Part shown: in pieces, positions 44,026-58,000 of the stretch
How the letters are laid out: each line of letters starts with the position of its first letter
Position numbering within the stretch: position 1 is the first letter of the stretch
Assembly: GCA_012295275.1 (NCBI GenBank)
Contig: CM022665.1
Coordinates: 16,611,476 to 16,673,475, forward strand
Direction: 5' to 3'
Length of the DNA stretch: 62,000 bases
Source: Chrysomallon squamiferum
Taxonomy: Eukaryota; Mollusca; Gastropoda; Neomphalida; Peltospiridae
The notes under the pieces: model-generated
What the model saw: only the letters and a program-made list of their open reading frames with translations
The model's database searches: none
Told to the model about the DNA's origin: nothing
Program-made: the position numbers and the translations under genes

Positions 44026-44175
44026 CCAGCGATTGCACAAGATGACGGATAGAAGCACTGACCATCATGGATTCATTGATTAATGGATAAAACACGACTT
44101 TTGTGATGTAGAGCTTCAGTTAAGTCTCAGAAATTTTAATATATTTGAGTAATTATGAAGTTTGATAAAAGTGAG
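44026..44175. repeat. About 150-base direct repeat, copy 1
   Basis: It begins CCAGCGAT and contains GATGACGGATAGAAGCA and TCTCAGAAATTTTAATATAT. It matches 45071-45243, with an extra segment of about 22 bases in the second copy. Confidence 0.85.
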
Positions 44176-44182
44176 ATTATAC

Positions 44183-44500
44183 TTAGCTATGCATTTTTAT
44201 TGGTACAAATATAATTTCCCTTTCCAACGAACAAGTTACAATCACCACTGAAATAATGACTATAGCTAAATGCCCTACTGCAGTAACTAATACTGTTTTT
44301 CTCCGTTCTTGAAGTTTATAGTTACGTCGATTAGTATCAGATGTTGCAAAAATCGAAAGTTTTTCACCATGGCTTGTACAGTGGTATCCCAGGGGAGTCT
44401 GCAATACGTGGAAATCAATTGAATCAAGTATCGCAGTTTGGTTTGGGTCGTCGTATGAGATGTGTAGAAAACACAAACGTAAAAAGAACCATGTCCGCAA
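44183..44500 (-). other. Unidentified membrane-protein-like C-terminal fragment
   Basis: A minus-strand frame of up to 105 codons contains TPLGYHCTSHGEKLS, TSDTNRRNYKLQER and then a hydrophobic segment, VTAVGHLAIVIISVVIVTC, consistent with one membrane span and a short tail. A plausible acceptor (GTATTGCAG) lies before the TPLGYHC codons, and an AATAAA motif overlaps the last codons. This has the look of the last exon of a single-pass membrane protein, but I cannot name the family and see no upstream exon. Confidence 0.35.
44304..44345. repeat. 42-base exact direct repeat, copy 2
   Basis: Identical to 43401-43442; this copy lies inside the membrane-protein-like frame. Confidence 0.9.
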
Positions 44501-45070
44501 AACTTTAACATGTTATTCTTTGAACAGTTATTAGCTGTTTGGCAATTAGTTTATTATCATTTTTAAATTTTATTATTATTATTATTATTATTCGATCATT
44601 TAGCATCAGAGCTAGATTCATCCGAATCTTTTTATGGATAGGAATAAGTATCATCATTTTATCACTTGTATTTAATCTGTTTGGAACGAGAAATAACCCA
44701 ATGCATGCATCGGCAGTGTTTATCTCATAACTTAAGCTGTTTTAAAAGGGTCACTGTTTAGTACAAATAAATACGTTTAGCTAGATAAAATTTCAAACAT
44801 CTCCAATGTGATTTTATATATTCTCAGACCAAGAGAATGTTATAGTTTGTCCTGAATGCTTATTTACTTGTATAATATATACGTGTATGTAAAACAAGAT
44901 ACCACTACCTCAAGGTTAATCATTTCTGTCACCTTGCTAACGATAGAGAACTATTGATTCCTTGAACGACAATCACGGTTTAAGAACACGATTACTGATG
45001 GAAATCCATTTTGTAACAATAACTTTTAATTAACTATACATATTTTGCCAATTTTAGAAGCCAGTTGTTT

Positions 45071-45243
45071 CCAGCGATCGCTCGAGATGACGGATAGAAG
45101 CATTGACCACAGTGGCCATGAAATGTGTGCTTCTTTACTTCAATTAATGGATAACACACGACTTTTGTGATGCAGAGCTTTGAATAAGTCTCAGAAATTT
45201 TAATATATTTGAGTAATTATACAATTTGATATAAAAGTGAGAC
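45071..45243. repeat. About 150-base direct repeat, copy 2
   Basis: Second copy of 44026-44175, with an internal extra segment of about 22 bases near 45117-45140. Confidence 0.85.
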
Positions 45244-48200
45244 TGTGAAGCATCTGTTAAGTCATGAGTGGTACATGCGGAAAGGAAAATATAATTCATA
45301 ATTATATAGTTATTTTATTTTGTTGTATTTTATTATATTTATTTTAATTATTTTTTATTTTTTATATTTAATTATTTATTTTATATTTTTATTTATTTAT
45401 TTATTTTATATTTTTATTTATTATTTATTTTATATATTTTTTTTAGATAAAAATAATAAATATAACAAGCATTTTGTTAAAAATTCCTGAGAAAATAAAA
45501 TAAATAAAAATAAATAAATAAAAAATCAGAAAATCTCACATTAAAATAGCAACCTTCAAACTTTTCCCAATTTTGTTATTTTAATAATACTTTATTATCA
45601 GCAAAGATCACATGAAGTAATTACTTCTAATCCACAAAATGCCAATTTCTGCATCACTATAAGTACTCTTAACGGCAATTTTTGAAACGTGTTACATTCA
45701 TGTTTACAAATAACTAAACTATTAACATTAAAGTAAATATTTACATTTCTCACAGTAACAAAGTGCTATATCTATTACTTTAATTTTTAAAAATACAGCA
45801 TCTAATTACTTAAGTTTGTCCTCAAAATTATTCTAAAAAATACACAGCATATCTTAGAGTCTGGATGGAATAAATAAACAGGTCAGCATGTTAGTATTTA
45901 GACTATCTCTTACTATTCAAAGATAATAAACAAGATATAACAAAATATTATTTTATTTAAAAATTCTGACACAATAAACAAAATAGGTTTGTCATCAATA
46001 CTCCAGATACTAGTATAATATAATGAACACAAGTTGAAAAAAAAGCATAACAGGCTTGTCACAGGCTGTTCATGTACTTGGTTTGTCAAAATACAAACAT
46101 TAGATTATTACATATTCTCACATAAATTGATATGTAACAGAGATATCTTATGGTTAATCCACTGTTAAGAAAAAACAATGAACAAAACAACATAATTAAC
46201 CTGTCATTCATTAAGGTATTTTATGTAAATATAGAAAAGCTATATATTGTAGCAATTTTTTTTTTTTTTTTTTTGTTGATTCTTAAGTTCATCTCTTGAA
46301 TAGTGAAAATATACAACAAATAGTAAGTGAACTTATTTTTGTTTTTTGCAATTACAATTCATAAATAATAATTTAAAAAAATAAGTACATAAACATGTGA
46401 ACTTATATAATACTATACACACACATACATGCATATACACTCATGTGAATGCCAAATTAACAATTTTCGTATTTTAACTGAAAGAAAACAAAAATCCCTC
46501 AAAAGTAAAAAAATAAAACTATGTACAGTTTACATCAAACAAGATGTAACATTCATTTAGATTCTGACAACAAATTTATAATTAATTTTTTTTCTTAAAT
46601 CCTCTTTAATCATTTAGTTATCACACTGTATTAAATGCTTTCAATGTTATAGGGAAGGGAACCATCAAACATTTAATTATTTATTTAATTATAATTTATT
46701 ATTATTACTATAACTATTGGTATTTATTTATTTTTTTAAGTTTTAGTTTATCATTATATGCTAAATTTTTATTTTTTTGTTTCTTGTTGGGGTGTCTGTG
46801 ATATTAAATATCTGCACACTTCAAAAAGATTTTGCATTCTGTATTTTTTGAAAATATCATTTGTAAAATATTTCTTTATTATTATTATTTTATTATTTAT
46901 TTATTTATTTATTATGGTTTTGTTTTATCTTTAATAAAATAATTAATTCTTTAATAGGCAAAGGGAGAAAGGCTTTTTTTCAAAATTATTTTCAGTTCCA
47001 GTTAAACAAAAACAAAAAACTGTTTAAAATCCACAAATAATAATAGTAATAATAATAATATACAATAATAATAAAGATAATAATAATGATGATGATGATG
47101 ATGATGACAGTGATGAATATGATGATTATAATGATGATAACAATAGTCTGCACCTACAATTTCTCACATAAGCAAAGGGGTGGGCTCAATAAAAATGCAG
47201 CTTAAAATTTAAATAAACTAATTCAAACATCAGTTATCAAAACATTAACAGAAATGAAATTAAAAAGAACCTATGACAAACCTTTAAAAAACAAATGTGT
47301 TTTAAATATCAGCTTTATTAACAAAAAAATAATATAATATTATACAGGTATTTAATAAGGAAAAAGCTTAAGCAGCCACCCTTTTTTCTTCACAGTACCT
47401 TCCTGTTTATATTTTTGCACACAATAATATAAATATATCTGTATTTTAATTCAAAAAATAAAGAAGTAATAAAAAATAAATAAATAAATAAAATAATGAG
47501 AAATAATAAAATAAATCCTATTTTGGACTGAGCCACATACATATCCTCATACATTTACAATCATTATCTTTTGTAAATTTTTGTCAAATATTGTCAACTT
47601 AATATACCTCTGTCTGGCAAGCTACATGTCTTGTAAAAACATTTTAGAAATTTTTTATATTACAGTTTAATGGAAGTACATACAGCAATATGTTGTACGT
47701 TTTTGAACACACACACACACACACGTTTATATTAATGCAACAGGCACTCAAACATAGATATTCATATATACATACATAATACATATATATATACAATCAT
47801 ACATACATATTGGGGTCTACTACAGAGTATGCTTTATGGTAGAATTAGATATTAAAAACAGAATTTCTATTTCTTTCTTTTTTTAACCTTTAAGAGTTGC
47901 TTTTATTTTGGTTTTTTAATGTGGACTTTTATTTTATTAATTTTTGTAGAAAATTAAATATATAAATAAATAAATAAATAAATAATAATAAAATACAGTT
48001 TATCACAATGCATTATTTTTAGGAATAGAAAATTACTGTCATTTTAGAAACAAAGACATGTCATTAACACTGTATTTTGTTCCATCTTAAAATATTTTAA
48101 CATTAGATGATTTCATGCATGACATAAACTACACATTTTCTGCAGGATCAGGTTTATGTATTCATTATATTTACATGGAAGCAATCTTCAGTGACTTTCA

Positions 48201-48624
48201 GTAACAAATGAGTTCTGCACTTCATCTGGAATGTATTTCATAACATTAAAATATATAAATAATTACTAATCTTCACATGTATATGTGTTACTATATACAT
48301 ATATGTAGAAAGACATGTATGCATACAAATATATATATATATATATATATACATACATACATATTGTATAAATATGTATTTATTCTGTAATATACTCAAG
48401 TAAATATACACATGTTAATGTAGAGGAGGAGTGAATATATGTATACATGCACACAAGAATACATGTACATACACAACACACACTCCTACAGATACTCACA
48501 CCACTCACCTACATTCACAAAATACATACACAAATACATGTATGTATGTTTGTGTATGTAAATAGACAAACAGGACAAGTAAAATATGATAATATACTGC
48601 TCCTTCTATCTCATTAATAAACAT
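45244..48624. other. AT-rich region downstream of the mannose-6-phosphate receptor
   Basis: On the minus strand this follows the receptor stop codon, so it includes its 3' UTR, of unknown length. It contains many A- and T-rich tracts, ATTT-type repeats at 45300-45440, a (GAT)n near 47080-47106, and no credible gene. Confidence 0.5.
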
Positions 48625-48848
48625 TCACTCTAGCAGATCTTCATCACTGTCGTCATGGTAACTCTTCAGCTGTGTCTGGGAGTTCATGATTCCGTTTTCA
48701 AGATATGTCACATCATTGGTAAAATAATCAGTGACCTCAGGATCTTCATCTGCTTGAGCTAGCTAAATATTCAATTTTTTTTTTTTTTTTATTCAAATGC
48801 TACCATTATTCTAAAATAATAATGGTGATAATAATAATGATGATGATC

Positions 48849-48882
<34 letters not shown>

Positions 48883-49551
48883 TTGTTTACATAAGAGAAT
48901 ATTCTTTTTATTTTTTATTATTCATTTTTTTAAATTTATTTCATTTTTATTTCTTCATCTTCTTCTTATTATTATTTTTAATTTTTATATTATTTAATAA
49001 GTTCATTTATTTGTTCTTTTTAAAATTATTAAGTGTAAGCTGAAATATATTGCTCCATGTTAATTATTACAATTAAAAATGATGAACTATGTTCACTAAC
49101 AATAGTTACAGTAATACATAGTTAAAAAAGTCATAACAACAAAACTTATAATAATAATAATATCAGTAACACAAGAAGCAACCTAAATAAATATTTTTTT
49201 TTAAATAACAAGTTTAAAAATAATAACAAGAACAATATCATTAACAACGAAAGCAACCCAAGTTAAAAAAATATAATAAAAAATAGTTTTAATAATAATA
49301 CACATAACAAAAATACTAAATGATGGTAATAATAATATGTATAATAAAAATAATGATAAAAACACGAGTAACAATATTAATTGTAACTATAAAAATAATA
49401 GAAGGGAAAAAATATATAATAACAATAACAATAACAATAATAACAATAATAATAATAATAAAAGTAAAAACTTACAACAGAATAGTGGAATGGTCTTTCT
49501 GTTTGTCTGTTACATCGGAAAAATCTCTTCACTTTAGAAATAAAAGCAATT
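48625..49551 (-). other. IGF2R: Receptor cytoplasmic tail exons with sorting signals
   Basis: Exons 49551-49476 and 48762-48625 encode the tail. The first gives a basic juxtamembrane segment with a cysteine (FFRCNRQ, possible palmitoylation) and ends in HYSV; joined to the next exon this makes YSVL, a YxxPhi endocytosis signal in the place of human YSKV. The last residues are SYHDDSDEDLLE, matching human SFHDDSDEDLL, the acidic-dileucine signal bound by GGA adaptors with a casein kinase 2 serine. The tail is about 75 residues, against about 160 in human. The acceptor TTTAG|CTA is chosen because it keeps frame; the next AG, four bases on, does not. Confidence 0.92.
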
Positions 49552-52500
49552 CTGAAAACAAAGTAATGTTTAATTAAAATAAAACTTTTAAACAGGAGAA
49601 TTAAAAACGTAAAATGTTGTATTGTAGTTGTTTGTTTGGATATATATATATATATTCAAACAAACAACTACAATACATTTTGTGTTATTTTAAATCTTGA
49701 TATCTATACTTTGTTACTAATCAGATAAAAAAATGTGGCTAAAAGTACATATGGAACTTGGTATTTTTGTTATCTTTTTCACATAGTAGTGACCTTCTGA
49801 TACTTTAACATAACACACACACACACACACACACTATGAATTAAAATTATTATTATTATTTTTTTATTATAAGTAAGTGACTACAAACCTTCTTTCCTGT
49901 TTATGGAAGTACACCAGGCCAAAACAGACAGCAATGACTGTAGCAAAAACACCAACCACTGCAGCAATTGTCTTTTTCCGAGTTCCTCCTGATGTTGTTG
50001 ATGACAAATTGTTGCCACCTTCATTTTTATTTGATGGAAGGGCTGGTTCCACTTTTCTGTAAAATAATTTTAACCAAATTTTAAAATTAATAATTCATTC
50101 ATTCATTCATTTATAAAACAGACATATAAACTTGACCATGTTGATATTTGACTGTAGCCCAGATCTTAAATAGATAATGTAATGTAACCTGTGAATGTGA
50201 TGCTTAAATATAAGACTCTGTCATTAGCTGAGCAAATTTTAATAAGCCAATGAAAATAATGGAAACATCAGCATGCTAAATATGATGACTAAACTACAAT
50301 TTGAAGAGGTTTTTTTTTTTTTAATTCATTATCATGCAGTGTTTCTGAGCAAAATATCATCATCATTAGAAGGTTTAAAAACTACAAAGTAAGTAACTGT
50401 TTTTAACTTACACTGCAGGTGTTGATATACATGCATACTGTGAGTGCCAATGAAACATGAAGAAACAATCATGTGACTTGAAAATCAGTTCAGGCTCCGA
50501 CTAGGGTAAAGAAAACAAAGTCAAACGTCAAACAATTAAAAACTAATGATGGTTTAACTTAATTAAGACAAACTAGAGACACAGACACAGACACACACAC
50601 ACCAAGATATATATTACATCTGTATATCTGATTAATATGTGTGTTTGTGTTTATCTTAAACATGTATGTATTAACTTAACAAGATTAAGGTTTAATGCTG
50701 ATGTAAACATATTTAACTACATTAATATTTATTTTTGTGCATTAACATTTATTATTTAGCTAAAATATTTTTCAGAATTTGTTTATTAAATGATTTATTT
50801 TACTTTATTTATTTATTTATTTTATTTTATTATTTAATTTCATTTTATTTTATTTTATTTTATTTTATTATTTTACTCTACTTAAATTTTCTTTTCTTTT
50901 CTTTTCTGTTATTTATTTTGTAAACAATTAATGTAAAATAAATATTAAAATAAAAACAAAATACACTTACTACTGCCAGTCTTGGCTGACAATGAAAAAT
51001 GATAGTACTCGTCACATTTTTATTTCTTGTATTTCCATTTTTATCTGTACACTGCTGTGGGGAAGTGTATTTTACTTCCAAGATATCATCTGAAACATAA
51101 ATTAATTAACAACTAATATCAAAAAGAATAGCTTACATCTGAAAAAAGTGAAACTGTTTAAAAATTAAAATCGAAACCACTTTTTTAATGTTTCTTTAAC
51201 TGAATAAAATGTATCTAGCTATCTATACACACACACACACATATATATACTATTGGTAGATATTTTTTCAATATTCATTATCACATTTTTAATTTCTATA
51301 TAAGACATATTACAATGAATACTGAAGATAGAAAAGAACTTGTTACACTGTTAACTTTACTATTAGTAAAGGATATAGTATGATCTAATCACCACAGAAA
51401 CACAAAATATATTCACAGAAACATTTTAATTACTATCAGACACACACACTCTCTCACTAACAATACACATTTTCACATATACACAGATGCATCTACACAC
51501 ACGTGCACATGCACACTCACATACTCAGAGTTGAATATACACACACACACACATACGTATCTCTCTCTTATCTGTGTATGTGTGTGTGTGTGTATAAAAA
51601 CGACATATATTAAAATATATCCGATTTACTTAAATAATTACTATACACATAACATACCAACCTTTAATAAAATACTTTCGTGACTGGTAACTACCGATGT
51701 TTCTATGGTAACTGTTATCATTTTGTTTTTCCTGACAGACTGCAGACTCACTGCACACTCTGGATGATGGTGTTGCCTTATCAACCAAGAGATGTCCATC
51801 TAAACTGATAGCATACAGAAACACATTGCTGCCTTCTCTCTCCAGTGTGAAGTGATTCCTGAAAAACATAATTGCTAATCACATATTTTCTCGTCAACTA
51901 GGAAGGATGGTTTTATTTTTGTAATACAGATATCATTCTTATTTCTTATTTCAAAGACTTAACAATATAGATGTAAACATTTTTTTTTTTAAACTCTTTT
52001 AAGAAGATTGTTGTAAATATTAGTCCATTATGTTCATTATATCTTCTCTCTGATATACACCATACCCTCTCTTCTCGCTAATACTGACTATACCCTCTCA
52101 TTCACTATACCCTTGCTTTAACTGATATTCACTATACCTCCATTCACTATACCTCCATTCTCTCTAACTAATTTTCACTATACCCTCACTTACTAATATT
52201 CTAACACATAAAACTGACACTGTCATGAGCAGACAACTCAAGACATTTTAACTATAAGATAATAAAATCAGTTTTCAAAATACTGTGGATTAACTATAAA
52301 CGTAAGTGCAACAAACCCGTTTGTGTTAGAGAACTTATGAAGGTCGATGATTCCTCCAGATTTTGGATCAGTGATTATTCCATTTACATCATTGACTGCC
52401 ATAGCCAGACTGAAATATTTATGAATTTTTAAATTATTATTCTCTTAGAACAATACATTTTAGCATACTGCAAACATTTAAAAAATTATTTTATCACATT

Positions 52501-54998
52501 CACATTAAAATCATATTTCAGCACAATACACATTAAAATTATTTTATTATATATAAATTTACATTTTAGCAAAGTACAAACTTTTAAATTATATAATCCT
52601 TGTATTTCAAAATTACTTTATTACACTCATTGTAAAACCATATTTTAGCACATTACAAGCTTTTTAAAATAACTTTATTGTACTTTAATTTAAATTCATT
52701 ACCTACATACAGAAAACATTTTTAAATAATAAATTTTGTTTCACACTGTACACTTTAAAAATACTATTGTTTTATGTCCATCAGGTATTTTAAAACCATT
52801 AATTTTTTTTATCTCTCTGTAAATAATTAATAATTTTCCATTTTGCTGGAACAAAAAATAACGAAAAAATAACGAAAAAATAAAAGTGTTAACTTTTACT
52901 GTAAAAGATATATTTTAAAATGTTATATTTTAATTTGAGATAAACATTTTAATATAATTACCTTTCACTGGCACAAGCTATTCTTGTTTTCCACTCAAAT
53001 TCAAACACACAGACAACTTCATTTTCTGGTCTACAAAATGTTTTACAAAATTAAAATAATATATATATATATATAATAACTAAATAAATAAATAAAATTC
53101 AATTATATAATGAAGTAAAATGAAATGAATTAAAACAATTAAATTAAAAACTTAAAAAAAAAAAAAAAAAAACTAGGAAAAATGTTGTAAAACCAGAAGA
53201 ACAGATGCTATATTATTTTTTTTTACAGAAAATGAATTCATGAACAAATCAGTTATAAAAGAAAACTAACTTAGGTATAAAAACTGGTCCACCAATTGTC
53301 TGTGCACATTTAAACTTGATGATGGTCTTGGCCTGTGGGTTGTCACTTCTTCTGTGATCACGTGAACAAGCAGGAGCTCCCTCAGAATATTCCAAAACAA
53401 TTGTTTTACCATCCGCTACAAACACAATCTAATATCAATACAAATTTTTATAAAACTGTTTAATAATATAAATAAACAACCCTAAATAAATTATGCATAG
53501 TTTAGAATAAAACCTCAGAACATTCCAGAACGATCATTTTACCATCTGCTGCAAACAATTTTAAATCAGTACACATTTTTTGTAAAACTGTTTAATCATC
53601 TAAATAAATAACCTAAATACATTTTATCTATTTTCACATTAAACCTCAGAATATTTATAGCAAAGATATCTCATGCATGATGCTAACCAAACTGAGTGCA
53701 AGCCATACAGAGTGGTTTGACAAATTCACATTGCCTGCTAACAGCCTACATCACTTGTCAGAAATAAGAAAATAAGTAAAAAATAGAATGAATGGATTTT
53801 TATTTTTGTTATTTTGTTATTTTATTATTAGTATCTTTATTATTACTATTGTTGGATTTTTTGAGGGGGAGGTTTTGGGGGAGGGGGTTTTGTGAAAATA
53901 GCTGAGAATTTTAAAAGAAAGTGTTTTTTGTCAAGAATTTTTATTATTCAGAAGGAAAGATATTTACATCTTTATTTAGTGTTTTAATATAGTATTGGAG
54001 TGTTAATTTAAAATTTATTGTGTTTTCTTTAAATGTTCATTCTTTCTTTAGTGTATGAGTCAAACTACATTTGAAAACACAACTTACAATCCATGTAGAG
54101 TTTTTGACTGTCCAACCTGCCAAGCATATCTATGCTGTGTCTGTGCAGACTTTTTCTACAAACTGAGGCATGTGCTGGGCAACCTTCTTCCAGTGCTTTA
54201 CCATGTAAACCTTCACAAATGTTTATCCAGTATCTTCAAATCATAAACAACAAGTTAAATAAGTGTTTAACCTTACATTATAAAGTCAAAGTAAACATAA
54301 TATCAAATGTATTTGCTACCATGTAGATAACAAGATATTTAGCTGGCAGTATCATATATACTGTGTGGAGTTTTTTTCTAATTTCTACTGAAACATTGCT
54401 ATATGAATCTCCAATGAGAGGAAGAAGCGGGTTATCTTCCCTTGATCTGCCTTGGGAAGACCACTTAAGTTCTTAGGAAAGAAAGTTTTTAAAAAATAAT
54501 TTTTACCTATTTCACACATTTTACCCCATCTTTGGGATTTATTTTAATAATGTCAGAAATTATTTTTTCAAATCATCAATCTCACATTAGCTATTTATTT
54601 GAATTACTTAAATTTTATTACAAAAAAACCTGTAATTATTACGATTCGAAAAGCACCCATTTTACTCAGGAATTTCTGCAAACCATCTAATCCTGGAACA
54701 TGATAAAATGCTGTTTTAAATCTTATGTTGTTTTAAATAACAAAGAAACTCTTCATAACTGTAATAATTAATTTAATTCAGTCATAATCCATATATACGT
54801 ATTATTACTAATATATCAAAATCAAAAATATAATTTAGAAAAAGGTTGCTGGGTTACATAGTTTCAATGTAATGTATTACAATATATTTCATGTTATAGT
54901 TGGGGAAACCTCTGACACATACACCATACAGTATCCAATCAATTTTACATCTGTGCATTTGTACACACATCTTTGTAGAATATTTTAAATTTAAAAAG

Positions 54999-55036
<38 letters not shown>

Positions 55037-58000
55037 AAAAAAATGAAAAAACCAAAACAGAATGAGGAGTCTTGTCCACATTAAAATTAAAATAAAAAAG
55101 CATAGTCAACATGTTTTGCTTTGGTCAAATTAGGTGAGAGTAACATGGAGAAAGAGGAGTATGTTGACACAATAGTGATGTAATTTAAGTTTGTTCTTAA
55201 GTTTAATATTTTTTCCCACTGGTTAATTTTAGTGGTAATGTTGATGGCAGATATATGATCTCATGGGCAACCAGGATTGTTGTAACCTGTACAATCACTG
55301 GCCTGGTACAGACTGCGCCACCTATCGAGGGCAGATAACTCACTACTTCCACTCATTAGTCTGATGTACTATTAGAACATATGACACAATGTGACTCAAT
55401 GTACAACTAGATCTGAATGGATATTTACATAACAAAATAAATATACTGATACTGAAAAACAGTATTTTAATATTAAAATTTATTCCTTGTGAATAAAGAA
55501 AGTATAATCAAGAAACTCACATATTTCCATTGCTGTCGGTATGATTCCAGCTACCTTTCTCTCTAGACAGAATCTCAAGATCTATTTTAACACCACCGTG
55601 TGTTACATAACAGTTATCTGGTTTAGGCCTACACACCAGATTTGTCTTCCAGTAGAACTGTGTAATACATGGAGGACCCTGAAATAAACAAAGTATTCAT
55701 TAACTCTTTGTGTGCAGCATGCAGGAAATGTCACACCAGTGGGGATTGCCCTTTATTCAATTTAAATTTCAACTGCTATTATATCCTGGAATTTTTCTAT
55801 GTTACTTTGCGAACATTTGGTGATTCTACCTAAATAACTTTGAAGATTATCCTCTGAAATATTTTGTATCTATTTTTAAGTAATGCAACTGAAATGAATT
55901 GCTCTTGGACTTTGATATGTATATGTGGTTAAGAAATCCAAATTGTTTTGCATTTGCTGTTCTTTTAACAGGTATCTATAATTCAGAAAATTTGGATTCT
56001 CAAAATGTTTAGTATTCTGATTACATTTTTTTTTTTTTATAAAATTATTTTACCTCGAATAATATTGGCTTGTCCTTGTCAGATGATTCGTCACATTCAA
56101 AGAGTATGTTGACCTTTGCAAATCCAGATTCTGTAAATTACAGGTTTAATATAATAACTTTTGTATATGTGTGTGGGTGTGGGTGTGTGTGTGTGTATGT
56201 ATCATTGCACATGTCTGTGTGTGAACATATGTATGCATGTGTGTATCAAACACACACACACAAACACAAACCTTCACATGTAAATATACCTAGACTGTAC
56301 TGATACCACACTGTCAGTCTCATCTCACTATTAGACACACACACAAATCTTCACACTTAAATAAACTTTGGCTGTATTTAATCCAATGATAATCTTACCA
56401 CTGAATTTACACTTCTTGCTACTGTTCAGTGTCAGTTTCAGAGCATCGTCCAGGGACATCTGAAACAATCGCTGATCTGATTTTCCATACAACGTGGTTT
56501 TTGTTCCATTTATCACACACACTGTTGAACCGGCACAGCCTGTGTGAACAGAGTCATCAAGACCCCCACACACTTGTATGTAGTATTTTACTCCTGAACT
56601 GTGAGACACCTGCGTAGTAAAACAAACAGAAATAGTTACTACAATGCAATAGCATTTAGGCATTTTGTGTACATGAGCATGCATGCGTGCAAGTATTGTG
56701 TGTGAATGCACTGTCCATGAGTGAGTGCAAGTATTGTGTGTGAATGCACTGTCCATGAGTGAGTGCAAGTATTGTGTGTGAATGCACTGTCCATGAGTGA
56801 GTGCAAGTATTGTGTGTGAATGCACTGTCCATGAGTGAGTGCAAGTATTGTGTGTGCATGCACTGTCCATGAGTGAGTGCAAGTATTGTGTGTGAATGCA
56901 CTGTCCATGAGTGAGTGCAAGTATTGTGTGTGAATGCATGTGTGAAAAGTATTTTAATGTATGTTTTAAGTTAACATTTTTAGAAATTCTGATCATATAT
57001 CGAAGTTTTACTGCTTGCAGCCATGTATTTTGGCACTCAGATATCATTCAACATTCATACCTTCATATTTCATGGTGATTTAAACTGTTTTATCATGTTA
57101 TATTTTTGTAATAAAATTAATAAAAGAAATCTAATGCTGCCAATGATTATTCTTTTCAATCAGCAGCAAGCAATTTTTACTTATTTTAGGTTTGTGTTAG
57201 ATTTTAAAAAAAATATTTATATATTATTACTATCCCCTAATGTACAGTGTATGTTTTATGTATGTAGGTGTTAATTAATAATGTTATGCTAAACTGAACA
57301 CACTAAATACCTCAATGGGATTATTCAGTGATGACAGGTCATAGCTTATCTTGGTCACTGGATTGGTGTAATTGCAGGAGTTGCTTACTTTCTCTTTAGT
57401 ATTGCCGTGACAAACAATGTCAGTTTCCCAGGAAAATACATACTCACAGTCTTCAATAACAGCATCCAGCTCTGGAGTTCCCTGTAAACAGTTATCACTC
57501 CAATTATTGCAGTGTTTATTAGCTTTTTAAACCTTTTGGCTCATTGACTCACAATTCATGTAAAAAAAAAAGTAAAAAAAAATAAAAATAAATAAATAAG
57601 CATAAACAGGTGACAAGTGGTTCAAGAAATGGAGAATGGACAATCATATATATACTGAAAGTTAATGTTTAAGCTAATTTAAAATATTTATCAATATTAT
57701 ACAATTCTTTTCTATTTTCAACTGATAACAGCTGCTCGGATTTAAATACAGATGGTTTATACCAGTAATATTTCTTAATATGTAACAACCGTAAATTCAT
57801 ATACAAAGGATATTTTAAAACGAAATGGTATTCATCTTCCACAACATTCATATAAGGCATCTGACATTTTTGTTTTGATCTCTCAGTATTATGGTATCTG
57901 TGTTTTTCAACTAGCAATGTGTGAGCAGAAACTCGAAACCTATTTTAAAATTATGAACTATTCTAGTTTAGTTGTAGTGTTTCATTTAGTTTTACTGTAA

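Noticed and set aside
54055-54326. Plus-strand frames with Cys-rich peptides (CRVFDCPTCQAYLCCVC)
   Set aside because: They are the antisense of receptor exon 54233-54088, whose sense frame reads YWINICEGLHGKALEEG with correct splice sites.
56639-57047. Minus-strand frame of 238 codons with repeated HSWTVHSHTILALT
   Set aside because: The repeated part is the 38-bp minisatellite read in frame; only its C-terminal part overlaps a true receptor exon (56609-56399), which is spliced separately.
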